NCBI GenBank assembly: GCA_964353405.1
Contig: CAYGWJ010000151.1
Location: forward strand, 1-16,737
Source of the DNA: JBGLNJ01 sp964353405
GTDB lineage: Bacteria > Chloroflexota > Anaerolineae > Fen-1058
Direction of reading: 5' to 3'
DNA length: 16,737 nt
How positions within the stretch are numbered: position 1 is the stretch's first letter; each line of letters begins with the position of its first letter. The notes below the pieces were generated by a model. The model did no database searches. It was not told where the DNA came from and saw nothing but the letters and a program-made list of their open reading frames with translations. Positions 7,287-13,851 of the stretch are shown here, piece by piece. The translations under genes were made by a program, and so were the position numbers.

Positions 7287-9338
7287 TTACCACGCGCGTG
7301 TGTCGTTCACCGATTCGCGGTCGAACCAACGCTCGGCGCGTGCATAGTCCTCAGGCTTCGGCGGTCGCTCATAGTCAAGTTCGTCAAGGTATTCAGCATA
7401 TTGGACTAGCCGGCGTTCGAGTTGGTCGAGGAGCGCCAGCTTGGCCGCCGCATCCGGCTTGCCTTGCGTCGCGCGCCGGCACTTGGCTCGGTCTCCCTTG
7501 AATTTGCTCTCCAGCACCAACACCATCCACCACTCGTTGTAGGTGAAGGGTTCATCGTGTTCATCCGCGCCAAATGCTCGGAACCAAAAGGCGATTTCTC
7601 CGCCCCGTGGCTCAGGACGAGCCGGTAACGTCACCTGGTCCGGCAGCGCGAGCATCTGTGACAGCTCGGATAGGAAAAGCAGCTCGGAAGGGATGAGGCT
7701 ACGCTGTGCGAGGTGCGTGATAAAGTCGCGAACGGTTTCCGCGCGCGACCGGCCCTGATCGTCATCCTCATCTGCCTCTTCTCGCAAGTATTCCGCAAGG
7801 TGAAAGCCGCGCAGGTCTGTGACCGAATGAATCTCGTTCCCCGCGTCGAGATACTCGAACCAGTCTCTCAGCGTCCACCATTCGCCAACGATATAGTCGA
7901 AATCCTCATCAAAGCGTTCCAGAAAATCTGGATCAGGGTTCAAACTCGCCAAATAGTCACGGACCCACTCGTACTCCCACCAAGCCGGGCTTTGGTCCGC
8001 ATGGATGTTGCGCACATTCTCTATCACATCCTCAAAGCTGTAAAAGCTGTCTGGGGTGCTCAGCTCGAGTTCTTCCTCGTCACTCGCCTCGGCAGCTTGC
8101 TGCGCGAACCAGTGTTTCGCGGTCTCGCTGCGCGGAAGATCGCGCAGGTCAAGCATCAACGGCTTACCGCTGCGATCCGGAGTCAGGGGCAAGTCACCCA
8201 GCTCATCCTGCGTGGAATCCTCCGCAAGAGCTTCCGCCGGTGGGTACAGCACCCAGCGCTCGATCAGATGGCGCGCCTTGTTATAATCTTTGGAAAACGC
8301 AATGTTGTACCGGCGATTGGCCTCGACCGCAGAGGCAATGATAGCCTGGGCGCGCGCCAGGCTGATGCGGTACATGTGCAAGTCCATCCTGCGTTCGGCC
8401 TTGTCCACCAGCTGGCGCTGGAACTCTTGAGGCGTCATGCCATGAGTGGCGAAAGCATCTTTGAGCGCGCCGCGCCACGGCACGCCAAAATCGAGCAAAA
8501 AGACCAGCGCCTGAATCACGCCGCCGGCGCGCTCCCAGGCCACAGTCACACCTTGCTGCCAGGGATGATTCGGATCGGTTGAATACGCAGCATAGAAGCG
8601 ATCTTGCCCGAGGTCGAGGATGGCGCGAGTGACCGGCTTGACGCCGCGCGCGGCCAGGCGCTCCAGCGCGCGCTCGGCCTTCTGCTGCACTTCCGGAAAG
8701 GGAGTGGTGTTCGCCAGCGCGTAAAGAAAATCCGCCTCCAGGTCGGTGGCTCCTTCTTCGCCGGTCTTGATGTACTCGATCAAAATCCCCGTGCCGTCAA
8801 TCGCCTGTTCCGGCATCTGGTTAATGCGGTGCATAAAGGCTTCCACTTCGGCCGGATCGCGCGATTCGCGCAGGGAGCGCGCCAGGCCGCGCATGCCGGT
8901 GCGGAACAAATCCTCCGCCGCTTTGATATCGCCGGGCCTGATGTCGCGCGGCGAGAAATACAGGCTCGGATCGCGCAGGTCCACTTCCTCGCCCATCTCT
9001 TTGAGAATGACCAATACCGTCATCTTGGCGTCGAGCGAAAGCCGGCCGCGCTTTTTGACCTGCTGCCAGAGATAGTCAATCACCTCGCGGCTTTTTAGGC
9101 GCGGCAGCAGCGACATGAGCGTTTCGCGCTCGCCTTCGGGCGTCCCTTCCATTCGCTTGACCAGCGCGTCGAGCGCTGCCGGCTGGCCGACCTCTGTCAT
9201 CAACGCGCGCACACCCACTTCTAGCCCATCGAGATCGAGTTCACCCCGCGCCTGCCTCTCAAATAGCGTATCGAGGCGCGAGCGGGTCATCACGCGCGGA
9301 TCAATCTTGGGTGTTTGGGTTTTCTTCGATTTGCTCAT
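7287..9338 (-). CDS. Hypothetical 683-aa protein, helical and acid-rich
   Basis: A long ORF starting at ATG 9338 with GAGGGAGC upstream at good spacing and a clear promoter about 100 bases further up. I do not recognise the family. No signal peptide or membrane segment is visible, so it is probably cytoplasmic. Residues 20-260 are made of short amphipathic helices resembling HEAT/armadillo-type repeats (for example ALDALVKRMEGTPEGERETL). Residues around 405-540 are very acidic and rich in tryptophan and tyrosine, with EEELE, WWEYEWVRDYL, FDEDFDYIVGEWW and EADEDDDQ. The C-terminal part holds a second W-rich block (FTYNEWWMVLVLESKFKG) and ends in a basic/aromatic helix. Repeat-like helices and an acidic aromatic surface suggest a binding or scaffold role; that is inference. 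No catalytic motif was found. Confidence 0.85.
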   Translation of the reverse strand: MSKSKKTQTPKIDPRVMTRSRLDTLFERQARGELDLDGLEVGVRALMTEVGQPAALDALVKRMEGTPEGERETLMSLLPRLKSREVIDYLWQQVKKRGRLSLDAKMTVLVILKEMGEEVDLRDPSLYFSPRDIRPGDIKAAEDLFRTGMRGLARSLRESRDPAEVEAFMHRINQMPEQAIDGTGILIEYIKTGEEGATDLEADFLYALANTTPFPEVQQKAERALERLAARGVKPVTRAILDLGQDRFYAAYSTDPNHPWQQGVTVAWERAGGVIQALVFLLDFGVPWRGALKDAFATHGMTPQEFQRQLVDKAERRMDLHMYRISLARAQAIIASAVEANRRYNIAFSKDYNKARHLIERWVLYPPAEALAEDSTQDELGDLPLTPDRSGKPLMLDLRDLPRSETAKHWFAQQAAEASDEEELELSTPDSFYSFEDVIENVRNIHADQSPAWWEYEWVRDYLASLNPDPDFLERFDEDFDYIVGEWWTLRDWFEYLDAGNEIHSVTDLRGFHLAEYLREEADEDDDQGRSRAETVRDFITHLAQRSLIPSELLFLSELSQMLALPDQVTLPARPEPRGGEIAFWFRAFGADEHDEPFTYNEWWMVLVLESKFKGDRAKCRRATQGKPDAAAKLALLDQLERRLVQYAEYLDELDYERPPKPEDYARAERWFDRESVNDTRAW

Positions 9339-9442
9339 CTCGATGCTCCCTCGACATACGCTTGGAAGAGTTGCAGGGCTCCATTCACTCCTCGCAAGTC
9401 AAAGGCTTTAGGATCAAAGCAACATCTGATCTTTTGTAGATG

Positions 9443-9470
9443 ATTCTACTCATTCCGCTGATTTGGTCAA
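9443..9470 (-). promoter_or_regulatory. Sigma-70-like promoter of the 683-aa gene
   Basis: On the minus strand TTGACC (9465-9470) and TAGAAT (9443-9448) are separated by 16 bases, five of six consensus matches each. It lies about 100 bases upstream of the start codon at 9338, in the only intergenic stretch ahead of that gene. Confidence 0.6.
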
Positions 9471-9503
9471 GTATCAGATGCGGGCGCCTTTTGGCCGGTT
9501 GAC

Positions 9504-9534
9504 TTGGCATTTATGCGCCCGGCGCGGATGCCAA
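9504..9534. repeat. Short inverted repeat in the intergenic region
   Basis: TTGGCAT (9504-9510) and ATGCCAA (9528-9534) form a perfect seven-base inverted repeat whose loop contains a GCGC/GCGC pair. No gene ends here on either strand; it lies between the promoter of the 683-aa gene and the tRNA terminator. The rest of 9471-9609 holds nothing I can identify. Confidence 0.4.
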
Positions 9535-9609
9535 AACCAAGAACAAGTGGCTCGCTGTGTGGATTTGCTCAGATCGTGATGTTGATTTGGATGATCAAGT
9601 ATGGAAAAC

Positions 9610-9638
9610 CAAAAGGCCCAATACTCATGGGCCTTTTG
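9610..9638 (-). terminator. Intrinsic terminator of tRNA-Cys
   Basis: A perfect 11-base inverted repeat (9610-9620 with 9628-9638) around a seven-base loop, with a GGCCCA/TGGGCC core. On the minus strand the stem ends in TTTTGG followed by TTTT, and it begins eight bases after the tRNA 3' end. This is a good rho-independent terminator for the tRNA transcript. Confidence 0.8.
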
Positions 9639-9645
9639 TGATCCA

Positions 9646-9717
9646 AGGCGACGCCGGGATTTGAACCCGGGAATGAGGGTTTTGCAGACCCTTGCCTTAC
9701 CACTTGGCGACGTCGCC
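9646..9717 (-). tRNA. tRNA-Cys (anticodon GCA)
   Basis: A complete 72-base cloverleaf on the minus strand. The acceptor stem is GGCGACG/CGTCGCC, the D stem GCC/GGC, the anticodon stem AGGGT/ACCCT with loop CTGCAAA (anticodon GCA), the variable loop has five bases, and the T arm is CCGGG-TTCAAAT-CCCGG. The discriminator base is U, the identity base expected for cysteine tRNA. The CCA end is not encoded. It has its own promoter and terminator, so it is a single-gene transcription unit. Confidence 0.97.
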
Positions 9718-9728
9718 ATTCGGACGAT

Positions 9729-9757
9729 AGTTTAGCACAACCCTTGCGTTCTGGCAA
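9729..9757 (-). promoter_or_regulatory. Promoter of tRNA-Cys
   Basis: On the minus strand TTGCCA (9752-9757) and TAAACT (9729-9734) are 17 bases apart. The -10 ends 11 bases before the tRNA 5' end at 9717, right for a short 5' leader. Confidence 0.65.
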
Positions 9758-9777
9758 GAGGGATCAAATTCTACATC

Positions 9778-11467
9778 TCAAACGGAAAGCACGTTGATCC
9801 CGACCAACTCTCCATCGCACTGTGTTTCGTCGAAGGTGAAGGTTACTTGATGCGTGCCGTCGGGCAGGGCGACGTTTGTATGGACGATGACATCTTGGCC
9901 GTATACACAGCCATCACGGACTGCTAAAGTCGCGCGGTAGGCCGGTCGGCGGAAGTGATGCCCGAACGGCCCCAGCCCGCAAGCAAGCATGTAGGCGATT
10001 TGCGGCGAGAGTTTGGTTAGAGGGTACGCCGGCACGCCTGGCTCGGTCGTGTCTGCCCAGATGGCTTGATCTTGCGTGGACTTTTCCCACGCCCGCACGG
10101 CGACGATGAAATCGTCCAGGCGCTCCAGCTTGAATGCGCCGCCCATCGCTTTGGCGTGGCCACCCATGTTCATCACCACACGGCGCAAGCCCGCATCGCC
10201 GATGAAGGATGCGAACGAAAACGTTCCAGCCGCACGACCGGAAAAGGCGACCAAATCAGGGTAATGTCTCAGCGCGAGCGTAGGCCGGCCGGTCGCGTAG
10301 GTCAGCTTGCTCGCCAGCGGCCCTTCCAGTTCGGCCAGGTCGTCGTCGGGCGACTCGACGGGATGGATCAACACCCCAGGCCCGCTTCGCAAGCCATCCG
10401 CTTCAGACATCACACGCTCGTACACGTCGCGCTCCAATTGCTCTACGCGCTTGCGCTCGGACACGAGGTGCGCAGCGAGTTCGTCCCGGCGGGCATCCGG
10501 CGTGTCCGGCAAAAGCAGCTCGACGACGAGATGGGGGTCAATGCTCTTGAGCCGCTTACCCAGGTTGAGCGGCGCGCCGAGGCTGAGCAATTCGCTAGCA
10601 GCCTGTCGGAGAGACGTAGTTTAGCCCCTTGTGGGCGTGAAAACGACGGGCACAAGGCCCTATGCTACGGGGTTCTCCGACAGCTTGCTAGAGGAGTGCT
10701 CTTCGCCGAGCGCGCGCCGAAGAGAAACAAGTCACGGCGGGTACGCGGCAGCGTTGATGATGCGCTGCGCGTGAGCGATCCAGCCGCGATTCTCTGCGAC
10801 GTTGAGCGGCATCCAGTCCATCTGCGCGCCGACCGCGGCGAGGGCCAGCGCCCCATCGTCGTGACCTGCTTCGCCCCACCATGTTTCGCGCAAGGCCTGC
10901 GCCACGAGATACCCCACTTGCGATGCGGACAAGACATTATCGGGCGGGTCAAGGTACGTCGTGTGCGGGGCGCCGATGTCCGAGCGCGGCAGGTGATGGT
11001 CTATGATGAGCGTCTCGACGCCCAGTTCCACGGTTCGCTCGACGGCGGTGTGCGCGGTGATGCCGTTGTCAATCGTGACGATAACCTCGATCCCTTTTGC
11101 GGCGAAGCGCTCGACCTGCGCGACTTGGGCCATAGCCTTCGCGGAACCAGGGATTGTATCGTCGAGCCGATGGCATCCGGCGGACAAGAGTGGCGAACAG
11201 CACGGCGGTCGCCGTAGTGCCGTCGGCGTCGAAATCGCCCAAGAGCAGCCAGCGCTTGTCTTTTTTTGCCGCAGCATCCAACCGGGCGACCAGCACCTCC
11301 ATGCCCGGAATGCCCCACGGCGAGCGGACGTTGGACAGACTCGCCGCGAGGAATTCGTGCACGCGGTCGGATGGAATACCCAGGCGAATGGCTTCCGAGA
11401 GCAACAAATAAGAGTTATCGGGCATGACCAGTTCATAGCCAGCATCTTGCGATCTGTGTTCTGCCAT
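9778..11467 (-). pseudogene. recJ: RecJ-like DHH/DHHA1 exonuclease, broken by three lesions
   Basis: RecJ-type enzymes degrade single-stranded DNA 5' to 3' in recombination and repair, using two Mn/Mg ions bound by DHH motifs. All parts of the protein can be read on this strand, but not in one frame. The first frame (from ATG 11467; a GTG at 11482 is possible) carries LLGDFDADGTTA and RYNPWFREGYG. One extra base in the G run at 11127-11129 shifts the frame; reading then continues with QVERFAAKGIEVIVTIDNGI and the DHH motif IIDHHLP. This frame meets TGA at 10732-10734, after NAAAYPP. After the stop, still in frame, SLRRALGEEHSS leads to a palindromic insertion at 10594-10691. Beyond it the same frame resumes with ELLSLGAPLNLGKRL and the DHHA1 motif MGGHAKAMGG, ending at 9778. 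Removing 93 inserted bases and one frameshift base gives about 530 residues, somewhat short for RecJ. Function is probably lost. Confidence 0.88.
10594..10691. mobile_element. Palindromic MITE-like element inserted in the recJ-like gene
   Basis: The stretch folds into one long imperfect hairpin. The outer arms CTGTCGGAGA and TCTCCGACAG are perfect, the next arms (CGTAG...CCTTGTG against CACAAGG...CTACG) pair at about 15 of 19 positions, and the loop is near 10640-10652. GCTAG occurs at both edges (10594-10598 and 10687-10691), consistent with a five-base target duplication; because CTAG is itself palindromic a four-base duplication is equally possible. The element proper is then about 88 bases, and element plus duplication is 93 bases, a multiple of three, which explains why the host gene continues in the same frame on both sides. 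On the host strand the element brings in a TAG stop. It codes for nothing, so any transposase would act from elsewhere. Confidence 0.78.
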
Positions 11468-11548
11468 TTTGGATTCTACCACGCAATTCGATTTTCGTGA
11501 TAAAAGACGCGCTGCTGACCATCGAACCGGGTCATTCGCGGCGAAATT

Positions 11549-11562
11549 TTAACGGTCGTTAA
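11549..11562. promoter_or_regulatory. Candidate operator upstream of the sugar-permease remnant
   Basis: TTAACG-GT-CGTTAA is a perfect six-base inverted repeat with a two-base centre, in the 190-base gap between the divergent recJ-like gene and the chimeric permease. Its size and symmetry fit a LacI- or TetR-type repressor site, common ahead of sugar ABC transporter genes. It is about 100 bases upstream of the start at 11660. No regulator gene is in the window. Confidence 0.45.
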
Positions 11563-11659
11563 TGCTCTCCAAATGTCCCGTTAGACAATCCTGCAGATTG
11601 CACGTAGCTCGTGACCGAAATCTCCTCTGGTTGGTGTTGAAGGTCAGGAGGTGTATTTG

Positions 11660-12214
11660 ATGTCCTCAACTTGCCATGCCATAACCCCGCCCAAGCGCCC
11701 CACGCTTTTCACCGGGCGCCGCCTGCGCAAGATTCAGGAAGCCGGGTTGGGGTATCTCTTTTTGCTGCCCGCCTTTGGCATCCTGGCTGCCTTTGAGTTC
11801 ATCCCGGTGTTCTATGGACTGGGCATCAGCCTCTGCACCAATTACAGGATCAAGTTTGAAGAAGGCACAGGCTGTGCCTGGGGATTCAACTACTATATCC
11901 GGGCCTTTAACGATCCCGAGATGTGGCACTCGCTGGCGGTGACGGTCTGGTATTCATTGCTTTCCGTCCCGATCCAATTGGGCATCGCGCTGGTTCTGTA
12001 CGGCCCGGTAGCCGATTCGTACGCCAAGATGTTCGATTGGGCCAAGTACGCGATGATCGAGTCGCCCGTCGCAGGCTATGATCCGGTCCGCGCGCTGATT
12101 GACACGGACGTCATGAGCAAGGTCCTCACCGACCCGAAGGCTGATGTCAAGGCGCTCTTGGATGCCGCAGTCAAAAAGTCGAACGATGTCCTGAAGGAAA
12201 ACGCGCCCAAGTGA
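11660..12214 (+). CDS. Chimera: sugar ABC permease N-terminus fused to the tail of a sugar-binding protein
   Basis: An open frame of 184 aa with a strong AGGAGG eight bases before ATG 11660 (an in-frame GTG at 11651 overlaps the ribosome site). Residues 1 to about 114 match the start of a MalF/UgpA-type permease: a basic N-terminus, a first membrane segment (GYLFLLPAFGILAAFEFIPV), a periplasmic loop with FNYYIRAFNDPEMWHSLAVT, and a second membrane segment (IQLGIALVL). The sequence then changes abruptly to a soluble, charged stretch (YGPVADSYAKMFDWAKYAM, ALIDTDVMSKVLTDP, LLDAAVKKSNDVLKENAPK) that looks like the C-terminus of a family 1 sugar-binding protein. The remaining membrane segments and the EAA loop are missing, so it cannot work as a permease. 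The simplest explanation is an internal deletion in an ABC operon that kept the frame. The boundary near base 12000 is judged by eye. Confidence 0.8.
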   Translation: MSSTCHAITPPKRPTLFTGRRLRKIQEAGLGYLFLLPAFGILAAFEFIPVFYGLGISLCTNYRIKFEEGTGCAWGFNYYIRAFNDPEMWHSLAVTVWYSLLSVPIQLGIALVLYGPVADSYAKMFDWAKYAMIESPVAGYDPVRALIDTDVMSKVLTDPKADVKALLDAAVKKSNDVLKENAPK

Positions 12215-12217
12215 GAT

Positions 12218-12250
12218 CAGTGCTCAGTGGTTAGTGAGCAGTGATTAGTG
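12218..12250 (+). repeat. AGTG-rich degenerate direct repeats
   Basis: CAGTG occurs three times (12218, 12225, 12239) and TTAGTG twice (12231, 12245) within 33 bases directly after the chimera stop codon. It is low-complexity noncoding sequence of unknown role, possibly the scar of the rearrangement that made the chimera. Confidence 0.5.
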
Positions 12251-12280
12251 GGGCGGTATCCCAATACGGTTCGAAAGACG

Positions 12281-12311
12281 CGGGGCGCAGGGAAACCTGC
12301 GCCCCGTTCTT
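12281..12311 (+). terminator. Strong hairpin, probably a shared terminator
   Basis: A perfect 11-base stem (12281-12291 with 12296-12306, core GGGGCGCAGG) is closed by a GAAA tetraloop and followed by TTCTT on the plus strand and GCGTCTTTC on the minus strand. It lies between the plus-strand chimera and the minus-strand permease/TrkA operon and could end both transcripts, though the T runs are short. Confidence 0.6.
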
Positions 12312-12372
12312 GATCCTCGACCCCTTGCCCGGCTTCCTGACACGAAGCGGCTGTCTGACTGAGGCCTCTTGC

Positions 12373-12507
12373 TTATCGCCGCAGGTAATGCGGCACATCA
12401 ATGATCACGCGCGGCAAACCGAAATGCCGCCGGTTGTAAAGCAGAGCAGCCTTGAGCAGCCAGGCCGTCTGGTTGTGCAGCAGGCTTTGCCACCAGTGGG
12501 CGACCCT
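12373..12507 (-). pseudogene. C-terminal remnant of an APC permease paralog
   Basis: Two bases after the stop codon of the downstream TrkA gene, in another frame, the minus strand encodes about 44 residues ending at TAA 12373-12375: RVAHWWQSLLHNQTAWLL, then KAALLYN, then PRVIIDVPHYLRR. This matches the C-terminus of the intact permease gene at 13852-15789 (PRRWWHNLLHAQAATWLRLA, then LALLFKPG and IVITDVPYQID) in the W-W, LLH-Q, ALL and I-DVP-Y positions. It has no start codon or membrane part and is the 3' stump of a second permease gene whose rest is deleted. Confidence 0.75.
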
Positions 12508-12509
12508 GT

Positions 12510-13178
12510 CTACCCTGGTGGGGCGAACAAAGTGGCGAGTTGCTCTGCTCCCTGGTGGTCTGTCACCGCCAACACCTCATCTCCCACTTCCAGGGTTGTT
12601 GCTCCACGTGGCAACACCATTCTACTCTGGCGGATGATGGCGGCAATCACACAGGGGTCGGGCAGAGCCAGATCCTTGATGGCCACGCCTACCGCTTCAG
12701 CCCCCACCGGGATTCTCACCTCTATCAGGGAATACTCACCCCGCCGCAGTTTGAGCAAAGTCATCATGTCGCCCAGTGACATTTCTTCTTCGATCAAATG
12801 GGCCAGAATGGTGGCCTCGTTGAGCGCCACATCCACATGGAATTTCTGATCGAAAAGCCAGGCGTGATTCGGATTGTTAATCCGGCCAATGATGCGTGGC
12901 ACTGCGTAGAGTGTGTGGGCCAAAAAGCACAGCACCAGGTTATCGGCATCGTTGGCGGTGCAGGCAACCAGCACCTGCGCCTGGCGGATCCCGGCTTGCT
13001 CGAGCACCTGCAGGTCGGTCGCGTTGCCCTCGTAGATCACCTCGGTGGGCAACTCGCGGTGGATGCGCGAAAGCACTTCGCGCCGGTCTTCCACCAGGCG
13101 CACTTGGTGTTCCTGCATAAAGAGGAGGGAAGCCAACTGTGCTCCCGTCGGTCCGCCGCCAGCGATCAAGACAAACAT
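12510..13178 (-). CDS. TrkA/RCK-domain potassium-uptake regulator, second copy
   Basis: A 222-aa protein with one RCK module, the size of KtrA rather than the duplicated TrkA of E. coli. The N-terminal Rossmann domain starts at once with MFVLIAGGGPTGAQLA, a G-x-G-x-x-G nucleotide loop at residues 7-12, followed by LVEDRREV, where the acidic residue at the end of the second strand would bind the ribose of NAD(H) or the adenine nucleotide. A NATD-x-x-x-L-x-x-AG segment follows, typical of the family. The C-terminal ~80 residues form an RCK_C domain (YSLIEVRIPVGAEAVGVAI, ending LEVGDEVLAVTD). Start ATG 13178 has GGGAGGG upstream and lies one base after the stop of the preceding TrkA gene, so the two are translationally coupled. 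It is expected on the cytosolic side, gating the adjacent transporter. Confidence 0.92.
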   Translation of the reverse strand: MFVLIAGGGPTGAQLASLLFMQEHQVRLVEDRREVLSRIHRELPTEVIYEGNATDLQVLEQAGIRQAQVLVACTANDADNLVLCFLAHTLYAVPRIIGRINNPNHAWLFDQKFHVDVALNEATILAHLIEEEMSLGDMMTLLKLRRGEYSLIEVRIPVGAEAVGVAIKDLALPDPCVIAAIIRQSRMVLPRGATTLEVGDEVLAVTDHQGAEQLATLFAPPG

Positions 13179-13179
13179 A

Positions 13180-13839
13180 TTAGCCCTCCCACCGCAAATC
13201 CAGCCGGCGGTGTACTGATTCGATGCCTTCCAGGGTGGCACTCAGGTAGAGCATGTCGCCTGATTCAAGGCAGAGATCATAGGAAGGCAATACCGCGCGA
13301 CCGGCACGGGTAAGCGCCACAGCCAGGCACTGGCCTTGGGGAAGCAGCTCTTGCAGACTGCGGCCGTGCCAGGCTTCGGGCACCACAAGTTCATAGATTT
13401 CTACCTCGGCGTTGCCGGCCGAAAACACGGTACGCATGGAGGCGCCGGAGAGCAATTCTTCGATGCGTTGTGCGCCCCAACTCGTGGAACTGACCACCTG
13501 CAGGCCAAAGGCCTCCTGCAGCGGTCGCCAACGCGGCTCGTAATTGCGCACGACCACATTGGGAACGTGATACACCATACGGGCCACGTGGGCGATTATG
13601 GCGTTGATGGAGTCGGAGTTGGTCACAGCCGCCAAGCCGTCGGCCTGTTCAATCCCGGCGCGGCGCAGCACCTCTCGGTCCAGCACCTCGCCCTCGACCG
13701 TGCGACCGTGAAAATCCGGTGACAGGTTGTCAAAGGCAGAGTCGCCCTGGTCAATCACCGTCACCTGATGCCCCTTCCTGTGCAATTGGTAGGCTAGGGC
13801 TGCGCCCACCCGGCCACAGCCGACGACAATCACTTTCAT
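13180..13839 (-). CDS. TrkA/RCK-domain potassium-uptake regulator, first copy
   Basis: A 219-aa protein with RCK_N followed by RCK_C. MKVIVVGCGRVGAALA gives the G-x-G-x-x-G loop (residues 7-12), VIDQGD the acidic strand end, and GEVLDREVLRRAGIEQADGL plus AVTNSDSINAI the rest of the nucleotide domain. The C-terminal domain begins near VEIYELVVPEAWHG and ends with CLESGDMLYLSAT. ATG 13839 is chosen because GGAG lies six bases upstream; the in-frame GTG at 13851 directly after the permease stop has no such site. The 12-base gap to the permease stop and one-base gap to the next TrkA gene mean one operon. The two TrkA proteins are clearly different from each other, so they may form a hetero-octameric ring on the transporter; that is inference. 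Confidence 0.93.
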   Translation of the reverse strand: MKVIVVGCGRVGAALAYQLHRKGHQVTVIDQGDSAFDNLSPDFHGRTVEGEVLDREVLRRAGIEQADGLAAVTNSDSINAIIAHVARMVYHVPNVVVRNYEPRWRPLQEAFGLQVVSSTSWGAQRIEELLSGASMRTVFSAGNAEVEIYELVVPEAWHGRSLQELLPQGQCLAVALTRAGRAVLPSYDLCLESGDMLYLSATLEGIESVHRRLDLRWEG

Positions 13840-13851
13840 TGGAATCTCCAC

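Noticed and set aside
7713..8582. Plus-strand open frame of 289 codons inside the 683-aa gene
   Set aside because: Antisense shadow of a gene with a good promoter and ribosome site; no recognisable domain or ribosome site of its own.
9474..9719. Minus-strand open frame running through tRNA-Cys and its terminator
   Set aside because: It spans a structurally perfect tRNA and terminator, so it cannot be a real coding sequence.
10066..11217. Long plus-strand open frame of 383 codons across the recJ-like gene
   Set aside because: It is antisense to all RecJ motifs, shows no family pattern (arginine- and histidine-rich, low-complexity) and exists because GC-rich coding DNA is stop-poor on the other strand.
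12218..12250. CRISPR-like or tandem repeat array
   Set aside because: The repeats are 5-6 bases, irregularly spaced and with no spacers.
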